Source: Persicirhabdus sediminis
GTDB lineage: Bacteria > Verrucomicrobiota > Verrucomicrobiia > Verrucomicrobiales > Akkermansiaceae
NCBI RefSeq assembly: GCF_016595495.1
Contig: NZ_JAENIM010000039.1
Coordinates: forward strand, 711,094-775,093
DNA length: 64,000 nt
Direction: 5' to 3'
The position numbers and the translations under genes are program-made. The notes beneath the pieces were generated by a model. It had not been told where the DNA came from. It worked only from the letters and a program-made list of their open reading frames with translations, and did no database searches. This document shows, piece by piece, positions 53,285 to 62,490 of the stretch; within the stretch, counting starts at the first letter, position 1; every line of letters starts with the position of its first letter.

Positions 53285-55885
53285 GTGAGCAACAATGAAC
53301 AAAACCCCGCCCTAGCCAAAGCTCGATTTGTAAGAGCCCTATTGATCTCTATAGCAATCATCTGCATTGCAGTACTGCTTAAAGATCTAATCGTTCAATT
53401 AATTAACCACGCAGCTCTACTATTCACGAAGCACCAAGCTATCATAGTTAAAGTATTCACCATAATTTTTGCCCTGACTCTATTTGCCATAGGTTACGCT
53501 TGGACTTATTTCATACAGTTAAAAAATAAGCTCCGCCTGCAATGGAACAATATTAGCAAAAAGTGGATTTATGCACACCTCTTATCTAGCTTAATTGTTG
53601 GCAGCATATTGCTATTGAAATCCCCCTCATCACAGCCCTCCTCCAACCCTTACACACTCTCGGCCATTGTCGTACTGCTAGTTTTATTCTGGTGGTTAAT
53701 TTATAAAATTATCCCAGTTGCAAAGCCGCGCCCACAAGTCGAAGACTTCCTTTCTCGCAGCTACTTCGCAAATCAGATCGCAAAGACTATTATCTCCGAC
53801 TCAAGCAGCATGAAGAGAATCGCGGTATTAGGCCCTTGGGGCAGCGGCAAAACCACAGTCCTCAAATTGCTACGTGACCAGCTACAAAACTCTCAACAAC
53901 AAAACTTCAAGACCGCGCTAGTCAACCCATGGAGCTGCAAAACGACAGATGAGGCTTGGGATGTTATAGCCAGAGGCTTTAACGAAGCTTTAGACCTCCC
54001 TAGAAAAACAACCCTCATCAAGGAGCACCTAAACTTAATACACAGGTTCACTTCGCTCTTTTCAGTACCTGATCTAGCCTCTACTGCACTGAAAGCCTTC
54101 ACCTCAAGAAGCATCGAAAACTCTCAACGCTATATTGAAAAAATAGATTCACTTCTAGATTCCAATGAATACAAATTAATCCTTTTCATTGATGACATGG
54201 AAAGAATTCGCCCATCCATCATACGCGAAATATTTCCTCTGATTGATAGGCTGAATATTTTTGAGAATGTTACCTTCGTATTTGCAATAGATCCTCAACG
54301 AATCGAGGCGGCATTCACATCCACCTGCATGACTGACGAAAATCTTCCAGCATTGGAATGCAAAGGATACATGGATAAGGTTTTCGATCTCCAACTGAAC
54401 CTGCCAGCCCTGCGGGAAGAAGAAATTAGGCAACTAGCCAAAGTATGGATCAAAGAGGCTGAATGCCCTAAACTATACAAGTCATTAGATCAACTAGATC
54501 TCCCTCAAAACCCTAGAGATCTTGAACGTTTCCTACATAAAGCGAAGGCTACAGAATTACTCTATCTAAATAATAGGTATAACGATAATGAAATGCTCTT
54601 TTCCATATTATTTTTATTTATCCAAGCTGAATCTATGTGCCGAGGGTTCATCGATACGATAAGCGCTCCTCAGCTTTATGAACGGATCGAAAAGATCTTC
54701 AACAATGCGCGCGTCAGAGCCATTACCCAAGAGAATAATGATACAAGCGAAAACGATTTTATAGAGAAGCTTGCTGATGATATATCAACTAAGCTCAAAC
54801 AAAAACGATCAAAAGACATCATTGTCAGAATCTTAAAAAAACTATCTAAGCTATCAATAGATGACAACAGCTGGATTGCTCCATATTCAAGACCAACAAC
54901 TATAACTTGGGTGCTATCAGGACACACAAACAAATATGAGATGAGTGATTCCGAGCAAAAGGACGCATTAGACAAACTCTATAATGGTCGCCACCTGTTA
55001 GAATGCATAACCCCTAATAATCTACGAATAGAGGAGTCAGCAGCCTCACTTGCTAACACATATCTAACCTCTATTACCACCGACTCGCATCAAGGATCTT
55101 TAGATTCTAATCAATTGGCACACTGCAAAGCTTTACTTAAGTGGATTACTGAAACTGACCCCGAGCAATACCCAATTATTAAATCTAACGTCATCAGAAC
55201 CTTCGGCCGATGGACAGCCTACAGTCTTCACGCCCTTGATAAAACGTTTGATATAGAAGCATTTAATGAAACCAGCAGTCTTTTTGTCAAAATCCTGCCT
55301 TTACAACAAGCCCTTAATCACGCGAAATCATTTGCTAAAGGCGATCACCGAGTCTTTGAAAATCGCAAAAATTTAGATCTACAAAATTACCCAGCCACTA
55401 AACATATTGCTGATGCAATCAAAGAGAAGTGCCACCTAGCATTGAGCTCGACCTTAGAATGCGATAACACCTCCGATACTGAAGCGTCACGAGTCTTCAG
55501 CTCCCATTTTCTGGAAGAACTTTTCTATAGGGGCGAATGCTCATGGCTAACGAACGATGAGTTTGTCAACATTGTTCTTAAATGCCCAATCCATAACAAA
55601 AAGGCGCTAGAGTTCCTCAAGACGTTACTCCTGATAGGGTTTGACCAAGCTAACATTTCATACCCAAACTATCATGAGCTATTTAAAAGATACTCGTTTG
55701 AGCCATTACATGAACTAGTCTCCTATCTATTAAAAAGGGCCTCATTGGAGGAGTCTCCAGAGGACCTTTCAATACTACAAAACCAGGCAAAAAAACACCT
55801 CAGTAGAATCGAGTCCTCTGAGTTCAAGGCTGAATTTAAATCAGCTTTTGAACGACTACTAGATGATGGCGCTGAAAGCGACTAA
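53285..55885 (+). CDS. KAP-family P-loop NTPase, membrane-anchored
   Basis: 866 residues, GTG start. Four hydrophobic helices lie in the first 145 residues (about 15-45, 52-75, 95-111, 124-142). The KAP domain follows, with Walker A GPWGSGKT (183-190), NPWSC after it, Walker B LILFIDDMER (about 298-307), TFVFAIDPQRIEAAF, and NPRDLERFL. The C-terminal 400 residues are helical and unassigned. KAP ATPases include phage-exclusion PifA and other membrane-associated proteins of uncertain role. The gene is AT-rich and holds only one AGCTGG/CCAGCT, the random expectation, unlike its neighbours, so it looks recently acquired. No partner gene is evident. Confidence 0.85.
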   Translation: MSNNEQNPALAKARFVRALLISIAIICIAVLLKDLIVQLINHAALLFTKHQAIIVKVFTIIFALTLFAIGYAWTYFIQLKNKLRLQWNNISKKWIYAHLLSSLIVGSILLLKSPSSQPSSNPYTLSAIVVLLVLFWWLIYKIIPVAKPRPQVEDFLSRSYFANQIAKTIISDSSSMKRIAVLGPWGSGKTTVLKLLRDQLQNSQQQNFKTALVNPWSCKTTDEAWDVIARGFNEALDLPRKTTLIKEHLNLIHRFTSLFSVPDLASTALKAFTSRSIENSQRYIEKIDSLLDSNEYKLILFIDDMERIRPSIIREIFPLIDRLNIFENVTFVFAIDPQRIEAAFTSTCMTDENLPALECKGYMDKVFDLQLNLPALREEEIRQLAKVWIKEAECPKLYKSLDQLDLPQNPRDLERFLHKAKATELLYLNNRYNDNEMLFSILFLFIQAESMCRGFIDTISAPQLYERIEKIFNNARVRAITQENNDTSENDFIEKLADDISTKLKQKRSKDIIVRILKKLSKLSIDDNSWIAPYSRPTTITWVLSGHTNKYEMSDSEQKDALDKLYNGRHLLECITPNNLRIEESAASLANTYLTSITTDSHQGSLDSNQLAHCKALLKWITETDPEQYPIIKSNVIRTFGRWTAYSLHALDKTFDIEAFNETSSLFVKILPLQQALNHAKSFAKGDHRVFENRKNLDLQNYPATKHIADAIKEKCHLALSSTLECDNTSDTEASRVFSSHFLEELFYRGECSWLTNDEFVNIVLKCPIHNKKALEFLKTLLLIGFDQANISYPNYHELFKRYSFEPLHELVSYLLKRASLEESPEDLSILQNQAKKHLSRIESSEFKAEFKSAFERLLDDGAESD

Positions 55886-55893
55886 GAACAAAG

Positions 55894-55949
55894 CTCGGGG
55901 CTTCAGCCCCGAGATAGTCTAGCTAAAATACCGCACCCTGAAAGGGTGC
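55894..55949. repeat. Two short palindromes after the KAP gene (REP-like)
   Basis: CTCGGGGCTTCAGCCCCGAG (55894-55913) is a 20-base hairpin with a 4-base loop. GCACCCTGAAAGGGTGC (55933-55949) is a second hairpin 19 bases on. Neither has a T-tract. Similar paired GC-rich palindromes behave as repetitive extragenic palindromes in other genomes. Only one occurrence is seen in this window. Confidence 0.5.
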
Positions 55950-55976
55950 CAGAAAGCGTCATCAACCCCAAGCCCA

Positions 55977-56327
55977 CTAAAACTTCAGCTTCGCTTGAAA
56001 TGGCTTTTTAGCCGCTGGCACCTGTTTGGTGATCTTGCCATCTATCACACCGTCGCGAGCATCCACTTCATGGACTTTTTGCGCCAACTCACTACGGCTG
56101 AGCACTTGTTTATCCTCCAATACTTCGATCAAGGACTCGACCATCAAACACATCTCAGCCAGCTCATTTTCTAAGTTGGCAATGCGCTGCTCATTCACTC
56201 CTGAGCGAGCTTGTTGTTGCATGCTAGCAATGCGTTGCTGCGTAGAACTCAGAGAACTCTGGTCAGCAATACGGCGTAAATGTGTGGCCTGCGCCACATC
56301 CGGAAAAAAGAAATCTAGCAAACTCAT
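55977..56327 (-). CDS. Small coiled-coil protein, hypothetical
   Basis: 116 residues, cytosolic, no signal peptide. The middle (about 20-85) is a helix rich in Q, E, L and S with heptad-like spacing (NEQRIANLENELAEMCLMVE). The C-terminal tail is basic (KKPFQAKLKF). I know no family. It may be real because of its balanced composition and clean ends, but there is no context to suggest a role. Confidence 0.5.
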   Translation of the reverse strand: MSLLDFFFPDVAQATHLRRIADQSSLSSTQQRIASMQQQARSGVNEQRIANLENELAEMCLMVESLIEVLEDKQVLSRSELAQKVHEVDARDGVIDGKITKQVPAAKKPFQAKLKF

Positions 56328-56480
56328 AATGAAACCATGATAGAACTAACACCTCACAACTCCATTACAAAGTCGCGCCATCATTACCACCACAGTAGCC
56401 AATCCAGATATCTCTTGATGAATCAATAAGTTGAGATAGATTTTCACATTACTAGATAAATCTACACCTCTCCCACCATC

Positions 56481-57365
56481 ATGAAAAAATCCACTCTCCT
56501 ACCTCTATCCGCTCTAGTTAGCCTTAGCGCATTGATTCCAGCTAACGCGCAAACCGACGCCGCCAACAACAATGATAAAAACGACAAAGCCGAAGTTGTA
56601 CTTCTAGCTGACATCGACTGGGAACAACTCAACCCAGCGCGTGGCGACCAAAGCCCACAGGCAGGAACACTGTGGGGAGATCGCAAAGCCGACGTCGCTA
56701 CCGGCTACCTCGGCGTCTTCACCGATGGCTTTTCCTCACCGCCACACATTCACAATGTTAGCTACCGCGCACTGGTCATAAGCGGACTCATGCACAACGA
56801 CGACCCATCAGCGGAAAAAATGTGGATGCCAGCTGGCTCGTTTTGGACACAGCCGCAAGGTGAAGCGCACATCACCGCCGCCAAAGGTGATAAAAACATC
56901 GCTTACATCGAGATTGATAGTGGCCCGTATCTGGTAGAACCAACAGAACAAGCTTTTGACAATGGCGAGCGACCTATCAACGTGCACTCGTCCAACATCG
57001 TCTGGCTCAGCGCCAGCGATTCCAGCTGGATAGAATCTAATGATCCAGCTGAGGATGGCAAATCACCACAGATCACCCACCTCTGGGGGAAGCCAGTAGA
57101 CGGTCAACTCAACGGCTCCATGATCAAACTGCCAGCTGGTTATAGCGGAAAAATTTCAGGTACCAACGATCGCTACCGAGCCATCATCATCAGCGGTAAC
57201 CCAAGCTACAGCGCCGAAACGAACGCTGATGGCATCCAGCTAGAACCCGGATGTTATTTCAGCTCCAACAAGTCCGGCAGCTCCAGCTTCATTTCTAGCA
57301 AAGACGAATGCATCATCTACATTCGCGCCATCGGCCGCTACCAGCTCAGCCCAAATAAAGAATAA
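56481..57365 (+). CDS. Secreted DUF4437 cupin-fold protein
   Basis: 294 residues with a signal peptide (cut after ANA, about residue 23). Two similar cupin halves: the first has [16 protein letters not shown] (metal-type histidines) and [13 protein letters not shown], the second [11 protein letters not shown] and [24 protein letters not shown] at the start of the mature protein is a DUF4437 hallmark. In relatives two cupins bind a metal, but the second half here lacks histidines. The reaction is unknown. Confidence 0.82.
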   Translation: MKKSTLLPLSALVSLSALIPANAQTDAANNNDKNDKAEVVLLADIDWEQLNPARGDQSPQAGTLWGDRKADVATGYLGVFTDGFSSPPHIHNVSYRALVISGLMHNDDPSAEKMWMPAGSFWTQPQGEAHITAAKGDKNIAYIEIDSGPYLVEPTEQAFDNGERPINVHSSNIVWLSASDSSWIESNDPAEDGKSPQITHLWGKPVDGQLNGSMIKLPAGYSGKISGTNDRYRAIIISGNPSYSAETNADGIQLEPGCYFSSNKSGSSSFISSKDECIIYIRAIGRYQLSPNKE

Positions 57366-57473
57366 CAGACACCTCTAAATCTCTATCCCATGGCTCCACC
57401 CCATGCCCAACTGTTTACTATTGGAGATCAATCTACTGTAGCCAGCTAGCCGCTACGCCAGTAAAATCAGTGC

Positions 57474-57803
57474 ATGGGATACCTATACCTTGCCATTGCC
57501 ATCATCGCAGAAGTCATAGCCACCAGCGCGCTAAAGTCATCTGAGCAATTCAGCCGGCTCATCCCTAGCACCATCGTAGTTATTGGTTATGCCACAGCTT
57601 TTTATTTTCTCTCACTCGTGCTAAAAACGATTCCCGTGGGCGTCGCTTACGCTATCTGGGCGGGATTAGGCATTGTACTTGTCGCCATCATCGGCGCGGT
57701 ATTCTTCAAACAAACCCCCGATACTCCAGCCATTCTTGGCATGCTGCTTATCATCACAGGTGTGGTGGTGATCAATGTATTTTCCAACACTATCAGCCAC
57801 TAA
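57474..57803 (+). CDS. Small multidrug resistance (SMR) family transporter
   Basis: 109 residues forming four transmembrane helices. The membrane-embedded glutamate is E13 in AIIAEVIATSALK, and the family motif VAYAIWAGLGIV and the final helix LLIITGVVVIN are present. EmrE-like SMR proteins exchange protons for quaternary ammonium or other cationic compounds as dual-topology dimers. It is closer in pattern to EmrE/QacE than to the guanidinium exporters (Gdx/SugE). It is a single gene with no regulator beside it. Confidence 0.93.
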   Translation: MGYLYLAIAIIAEVIATSALKSSEQFSRLIPSTIVVIGYATAFYFLSLVLKTIPVGVAYAIWAGLGIVLVAIIGAVFFKQTPDTPAILGMLLIITGVVVINVFSNTISH

Positions 57804-57851
57804 GACAGCCAGCTAGACCAAAGCGCCTGCCAGCCATCCAGCTTGAAATAA

Positions 57852-58928
57852 TCAGCTCTGGTTACTCTCGTCGTCTGATTTCAACTCAATGCCCATAGTG
57901 GCAGCGCGCTTCTTCCAAAGATCTCTAGCAAGCTGCTGCATATCTACGTTTTTGTCGCGCTCGTCAATGATCTCCAAACCTAGTAAGGTTTCTAGCATAT
58001 CCTCAAGCGTCAGCACACCTTTCATGCTGCCGTATTCATCGACAACTAACATGATCTGCGCTCGCGTTTTCAGCATTTCATCAAATACGCTAGAAAGCGG
58101 AATGCTGTCGAGTGTCACCTCAATCTCACGGCTGTAGTTAGAAAGTCGATTTTCTGAATTACCACGCGCCTGAGCGAGCAACAAATCACTGCGCAAAACA
58201 AAACCTTTCACCTGGTCACGGCGACCTTCATAAATGGGAATTCGCGAGAACTGCACGTAGTCGTATTTGTGGAAAAACTCTTCCACTTTGACTTCTTCTG
58301 ATAGAGCGAAAACCACCGTACTTGGCGTCATCACGTCTTTCACACGCATCTCATGCAGCAAAAATAGGTTTTTCAGAATCTTCGACTCCTGTTCAACTAA
58401 CAACCCTTCTTGCTCGCTGATATCGACCATTGCCGCAAACTCGCTGCGGCTTAAACCCGCTGATTCAGAACCATGTGTCATTCCGCTGGTTAGCTTCTGG
58501 AATAACTTCAACACACCTAACTTGCGCATAGGCCAAACAAGCACAGCGAGAAATTGTGCGGTAACGCCGCTGAGCTGCTTCCAATACGCCGCCCCTAATG
58601 ATTTAGGAATGATCTCAGAGAGAACCAAGATCAGAATAGTAAGAATGATAGAGACGATAGTTAGCGACTTGCTGCCAAAAACTTCCGTTGCCTGCGCACC
58701 CACACCAGCTGCCCCAGCAGTATGCGCGATGGTGTTCAGCGTCAAAATCGCCGCCAAAGTATCATTGATGTTATTTTTCAAGCTGGCTAGCAGCTTTCCT
58801 GATGGCTTGCCCTCTTTTTCTAACGCCGCCACGTAGGCAGGCGTCACACTCAAAATCACCGCCTCGGCGACCGAGCAGAGAAAGGAGAAAAACAGCGCAA
58901 TGAATAGATAGACGGCTAGAAGTACCAT
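57852..58928 (-). CDS. CNNM/CorC-like membrane protein with DUF21 and CBS pair
   Basis: 358 residues. The N-terminal DUF21 transmembrane domain (about 1-180) has four hydrophobic helices with LSVTPAYVAALE and LVLSEIIPKSLGA. Two CBS domains follow (about 195-325), including VKDVMTPSTVVFAL and MLVVDEYGSMKGVLTLEDMLE, all features of the hemolysin/CorC/CNNM family. The CorC C-terminal transporter-associated domain is missing, so this is the short form. Members are linked to magnesium or sodium transport. Confidence 0.9.
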   Translation of the reverse strand: MVLLAVYLFIALFFSFLCSVAEAVILSVTPAYVAALEKEGKPSGKLLASLKNNINDTLAAILTLNTIAHTAGAAGVGAQATEVFGSKSLTIVSIILTILILVLSEIIPKSLGAAYWKQLSGVTAQFLAVLVWPMRKLGVLKLFQKLTSGMTHGSESAGLSRSEFAAMVDISEQEGLLVEQESKILKNLFLLHEMRVKDVMTPSTVVFALSEEVKVEEFFHKYDYVQFSRIPIYEGRRDQVKGFVLRSDLLLAQARGNSENRLSNYSREIEVTLDSIPLSSVFDEMLKTRAQIMLVVDEYGSMKGVLTLEDMLETLLGLEIIDERDKNVDMQQLARDLWKKRAATMGIELKSDDESNQS

Positions 58929-59016
58929 GATAATTTACAGACGTGTGCATACTAGCTGATTCGTTCAAGTCTGCAACAACAAGATCACAGCAATATCAGC
59001 ACAGCCATAAAGCTCT

Positions 59017-60039
59017 CTATGATAGAACTAGTTCACTAACCACACTCGTTAGCTGAGCAAGCACTGCGCTTGGTTTGATGCGATGCATGCAGCGGTGATC
59101 CAAAACACACTTGGCTGCAAAACATGGGCTACAGCAAACGTGCTCGCGAACAACCCGATGTTGTTTTCCGAGTGGACGCTTCCATGCGGGTTCGTTAGGG
59201 CCAAATAATACCACCGCAGGGACCCCAAGGTATGCCGCTAGATGCGGTGTATCACTGTCAACAGTGAGCACTGCGTGACTGCGAACCATTGCATTGAGCT
59301 GACTGCCCGGATCTGCAGCTACACGCTCAGCAATCTCTACACCTGCATCTGCGAACGCTTGCTCAAGCTCGGGGTAATCCTCCCCTATCAACAACCAGCG
59401 CACCGGCTGGCCCCAATGTTTTTCAAATGACTGCACCACCTTCAGCCAGCCTGGACCAACCCATTCGTGGCTAGCCCCCAAGTTAGAACGAGGTGATAGA
59501 CAAATGGTCAGCGGCCCAGATGGCTGACGCTTATCTAGGGTGATAAAATTGGCCGCCACAAAAGCAGGCGCCCCTAGCTGATCCACTAACTTAAGATAAA
59601 ATCGCACGCGGTGTTCGATGGGACCAGGAGCGCTAGGCACGCTAATTGCCTGGGTCAAACAAGCCTCTAAACCTTTTGCTGGATAACCGACACGTTGTTC
59701 GACATTAAGTTTTTTCAAAGCTTTAGCCGCTTCGCATGCCTGCCAAATCACCGCAGAATCAAAGTCTTTGCCTTTGCATAATGAGGCGATTTTTCTAGCT
59801 GAACTGCCCACTGGATAGCTAAGCACATCAAAACCTAACGCTGGCCAAAGCACTGCTGAATCAGCATCACACAGCACTGTGAATTTGCTCATCGGCCGAA
59901 ATGCTTTTAATGCTCGCACAGCTGGAACCGCCAAACAGGACTCAATCACTCCAGCTGGAGCCACTACCACAAGAGACTCACCCTTGAGGTAAAACTTCGC
60001 TTCCGTTGGTACTGGCAATGCAGCTGGCATTTTTGGCAT
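59017..60039 (-). CDS. Glycosyltransferase family 9 (heptosyltransferase-like)
   Basis: 340 residues, GT-B fold, peripheral membrane type. VVVAPAGVIESCLAVPAVRALKAF, described here as the opening block, and the acceptor-side HRVRFYLKLVDQLG are followed by the nucleotide-sugar domain with LTVDSDTPHLAAYLGVPAVV and FGPNEPAWKRP, typical of WaaC/WaaF. It is likely to add a sugar, commonly heptose, to lipopolysaccharide core. Cysteines cluster near the C-terminus (CCSPCFAAKC), as in several heptosyltransferases. No LPS genes lie beside it. Confidence 0.88.
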   Translation of the reverse strand: MPKMPAALPVPTEAKFYLKGESLVVVAPAGVIESCLAVPAVRALKAFRPMSKFTVLCDADSAVLWPALGFDVLSYPVGSSARKIASLCKGKDFDSAVIWQACEAAKALKKLNVEQRVGYPAKGLEACLTQAISVPSAPGPIEHRVRFYLKLVDQLGAPAFVAANFITLDKRQPSGPLTICLSPRSNLGASHEWVGPGWLKVVQSFEKHWGQPVRWLLIGEDYPELEQAFADAGVEIAERVAADPGSQLNAMVRSHAVLTVDSDTPHLAAYLGVPAVVLFGPNEPAWKRPLGKQHRVVREHVCCSPCFAAKCVLDHRCMHRIKPSAVLAQLTSVVSELVLS

Positions 60040-60150
60040 GCCATAGGATATTCTGCGAAATTAGAATTCGTCCAGACTTACTCTCAGAAATCATTCGCTG
60101 CGAGCGATCCCAACAAACACCTGCTCAGCGAATAGCTAGAATTTTACTAG

Positions 60151-60183
60151 AAAAAAAGCCAGCTGGAGGTGAGCCCAGCTGGC
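60151..60183 (-). terminator. Terminator of protease locus B, inverted GCCAGCTGG arms
   Basis: GCCAGCTGG (60158-60166) and CCAGCTGGC (60175-60183) form a 9-bp stem. On the minus strand it runs into TTTTTTTCTAG (60157 downward), a classic intrinsic terminator 30 bases after the pseudoprotease stop. It is the clearest case of the over-represented motif serving as a terminator. Confidence 0.9.
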
Positions 60184-60212
60184 TGTTGATAGAAATCATT
60201 AGAAACCGCTAC

Positions 60213-61475
60213 CTATCGACGGTTCTGGCGCAGTTGTTCGCGCATCTGCTCCATCTGGCGCTGCATCATTTCCATGTCACGCATCATATCCATCATCATG
60301 TGCTCAGATGGATCCAGCTGATGAGTGCGCGAGTTCGCCCGCGGCTGAATACGATATCGCACGCGAGGACCAGTTGCCGGCTGTCCAGTGCGCGGCGTGT
60401 AATAGCGCACTTGAGGACGAGCCATTTCAGCTAGAGGCCGCGCTTTGCTCGCGAGGATTTTTTCCAGCTGAGCCATCGGCAAGATGTAGGATTTGATGCG
60501 ACTCGCCCGCGCCAGCGCAATACCAACCGGCTTACCATCTAAGCCAACTACTAACGCTCCTGCATCTTCCGGACGCAGCGGCATGTCAGTCTGCAGCACA
60601 TTGGCAAAGCCATCTCTAACGGCGCTAAGATCAGTACCCATTCTCTCCATCACCTGCATTCGCTCAGGAGCCACCCTACCCTCTGGCGGCAGCACCCCAC
60701 GCGAGCCCATCTCCACTTCTATCATCTTGTCTTTGCCATCACGTTTCACGGTAATGCGCACCAATTCACCCGGTGAATACTGACGCAGCTTGTTCTGCAG
60801 TTCAATGAATCCGCGAATCGGCGTAGAGCCAACTTTGACCACTGAATCACCCACTTCTATACCAGCTAGATCCGCTGGTGAGCCAGGCTGCACGTAGGAT
60901 AAAATCACTCCATTTTCGCTTTGCTCCTCAGGGCTGAGGCGAACTCCAAGGTAACCTTGATCTTCCTGCTGCAGGCTGCGCGGCAAGACACTAACGACAC
61001 CTAGTGCTCCTACACGCTTGTACGGCCACGCCATGACTAACATGTCACCCAGCTCTACTTCTCTACTAGCTGAAAAATCAACGGGCTCGAGCTCACCGTC
61101 AACACGCAGCAAGGCCAAATCCCACTCAGGGTAGATTCCTTCAACCGCGGCTCCGAGCTTTTGCCCGTCGCTGGTAGCCACGCCTATCATATTGTAGCTC
61201 TGCTGTATATCACTCCATTTGGTAATGATACCACCTTTGTCGTCAACCACGGTACCAAAAGCTAGGTGGCCGCTGCGGCCACGGATATCGACAACGCTTT
61301 TTGACGCCTCACTAACGGCTGGAGCGGCGGATTGATAGAACTGCACCGCCTGTTTTTCCAACTGCTTAGCCACCTGTGGATTCTGATAGGGAACATCATC
61401 ACCTCGATGTTGCCCCACTGCTTGGCCAGCTAACAACGCCGCCAAGCAGGATACTTTTATCATCATAGATTTCAT
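60213..61475 (-). CDS. Secreted trypsin-like pseudoprotease with an internal PDZ domain (locus B)
   Basis: 420 residues with a signal peptide (about 1-21). Layout as in the locus A paralog: the histidine position reads ITKWSDI (S88), the aspartate is kept in PEWDLALLRV (D119), a PDZ domain occupies about 172-257 (AGIEVGDSVVKVG), and the serine block appears only afterwards as EDAGALVVGLDG (A305 for Ser). A methionine- and glutamine-rich tail (about 390-420) is unique to this copy. It is almost certainly not a protease. It follows the active protease gene by 13 bases, so the pair is co-expressed and could form a mixed complex. Confidence 0.8.
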   Translation of the reverse strand: MKSMMIKVSCLAALLAGQAVGQHRGDDVPYQNPQVAKQLEKQAVQFYQSAAPAVSEASKSVVDIRGRSGHLAFGTVVDDKGGIITKWSDIQQSYNMIGVATSDGQKLGAAVEGIYPEWDLALLRVDGELEPVDFSASREVELGDMLVMAWPYKRVGALGVVSVLPRSLQQEDQGYLGVRLSPEEQSENGVILSYVQPGSPADLAGIEVGDSVVKVGSTPIRGFIELQNKLRQYSPGELVRITVKRDGKDKMIEVEMGSRGVLPPEGRVAPERMQVMERMGTDLSAVRDGFANVLQTDMPLRPEDAGALVVGLDGKPVGIALARASRIKSYILPMAQLEKILASKARPLAEMARPQVRYYTPRTGQPATGPRVRYRIQPRANSRTHQLDPSEHMMMDMMRDMEMMQRQMEQMREQLRQNRR

Positions 61476-61488
61476 TACTTTCTAAAAA

Positions 61489-62490
61489 TTACGGTTGCTG
61501 GTGAATTTCACCACGTTTTCCTAGTACCACGTCGCGCACAAACTGCTGGCGACCGCGGCTCGCTCTAATCTGCACAGTATCGCCCGCACGATGCTGCACG
61601 AGCTCAACCTGCAGTTCACGCAGGTTACGCACACGCTTACCGGCAATGCTATAGATCACATCGCCCTTTTCTAGACCAGCTTCAGCAGCCGGGCTCCCCG
61701 GAACGACCTCAGAGATCAGCAAGGATCTTGACCGGCGATCGCTAGCAACCTGCACTCCTAACACAGGTGCATCAGGCGCGCCCATCAAGTTCATTTGCAG
61801 CTTACCCCACATATCGCCTTCTAGCAGACGATCCCAGTCGTCATAATACCCACTCAGTCCCGCATGGTTATTGATTTTCAAATTCCCACCGATAGACGAA
61901 TGGATACCAACTAACTTGCCATCGATATCAAACAATGGGCCACCAGAGTCGCCACCTATCAGCGTGCAATCTGTAGAGAAATAATGGTGGAAGTTTTTAG
62001 ACACCACACGTCCAAAGCGCACGGGCGGTGTGCGGATCGCATCGTAACCACCGGCATGTCCCAGCGCCACAACCAGATCGCCCTCTTGCAACTTGTTGGA
62101 GTCACCCAATTCTACAAAGTCATATTTACCCTCATCCACAATGCGCAGCATCGCCTGGTCTCTCGTGTAGTTAGCGCCTAGCACCTCAGCCTGCACTTGA
62201 CGACCGTCGGGAAAAATCACCGTCATCTCCTCAGAACCCTGCACCACGTGACCAGCGGATAGAATCAAACCATCCTCGCTAACAATCACCCCGCTGCCAG
62301 AGGCACCAGAACGCTGTGAAAACAACGATACCGTAGCCGGCATATTATTTTGCACCACATTCTTTATCTTCAGCTCAATCGCTTGCAAATCCTGCAAACC
62401 ATTGAGGTCCTGAGCTGTGCTGGAAAATGGCAATGCCACCGCCAATCCCAGCGCCATGATTGGCATCATTTTTAATTTTAAGAAATTCAT
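61489..62490 (-). CDS. HtrA/DegP-like secreted serine protease with C-terminal PDZ (locus B)
   Basis: 333 residues with a signal peptide (cut near STAQ, about residue 26). Complete triad: H81 in LSAGHVV, D111 in YTRDQAMLRI and S182 in IGGDSGGPLFDIDG. One PDZ domain at about 240-325 (AGLEKGDVIYSIAG). Clearly a paralog of 14519-15511, sharing the ALGHxGGxD and STDCxxIGGDSGG blocks. It is followed at once by a pseudoprotease. The second small RNA copy lies about 380 bases upstream, divergently transcribed. Confidence 0.88.
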   Translation of the reverse strand: MNFLKLKMMPIMALGLAVALPFSSTAQDLNGLQDLQAIELKIKNVVQNNMPATVSLFSQRSGASGSGVIVSEDGLILSAGHVVQGSEEMTVIFPDGRQVQAEVLGANYTRDQAMLRIVDEGKYDFVELGDSNKLQEGDLVVALGHAGGYDAIRTPPVRFGRVVSKNFHHYFSTDCTLIGGDSGGPLFDIDGKLVGIHSSIGGNLKINNHAGLSGYYDDWDRLLEGDMWGKLQMNLMGAPDAPVLGVQVASDRRSRSLLISEVVPGSPAAEAGLEKGDVIYSIAGKRVRNLRELQVELVQHRAGDTVQIRASRGRQQFVRDVVLGKRGEIHQQP

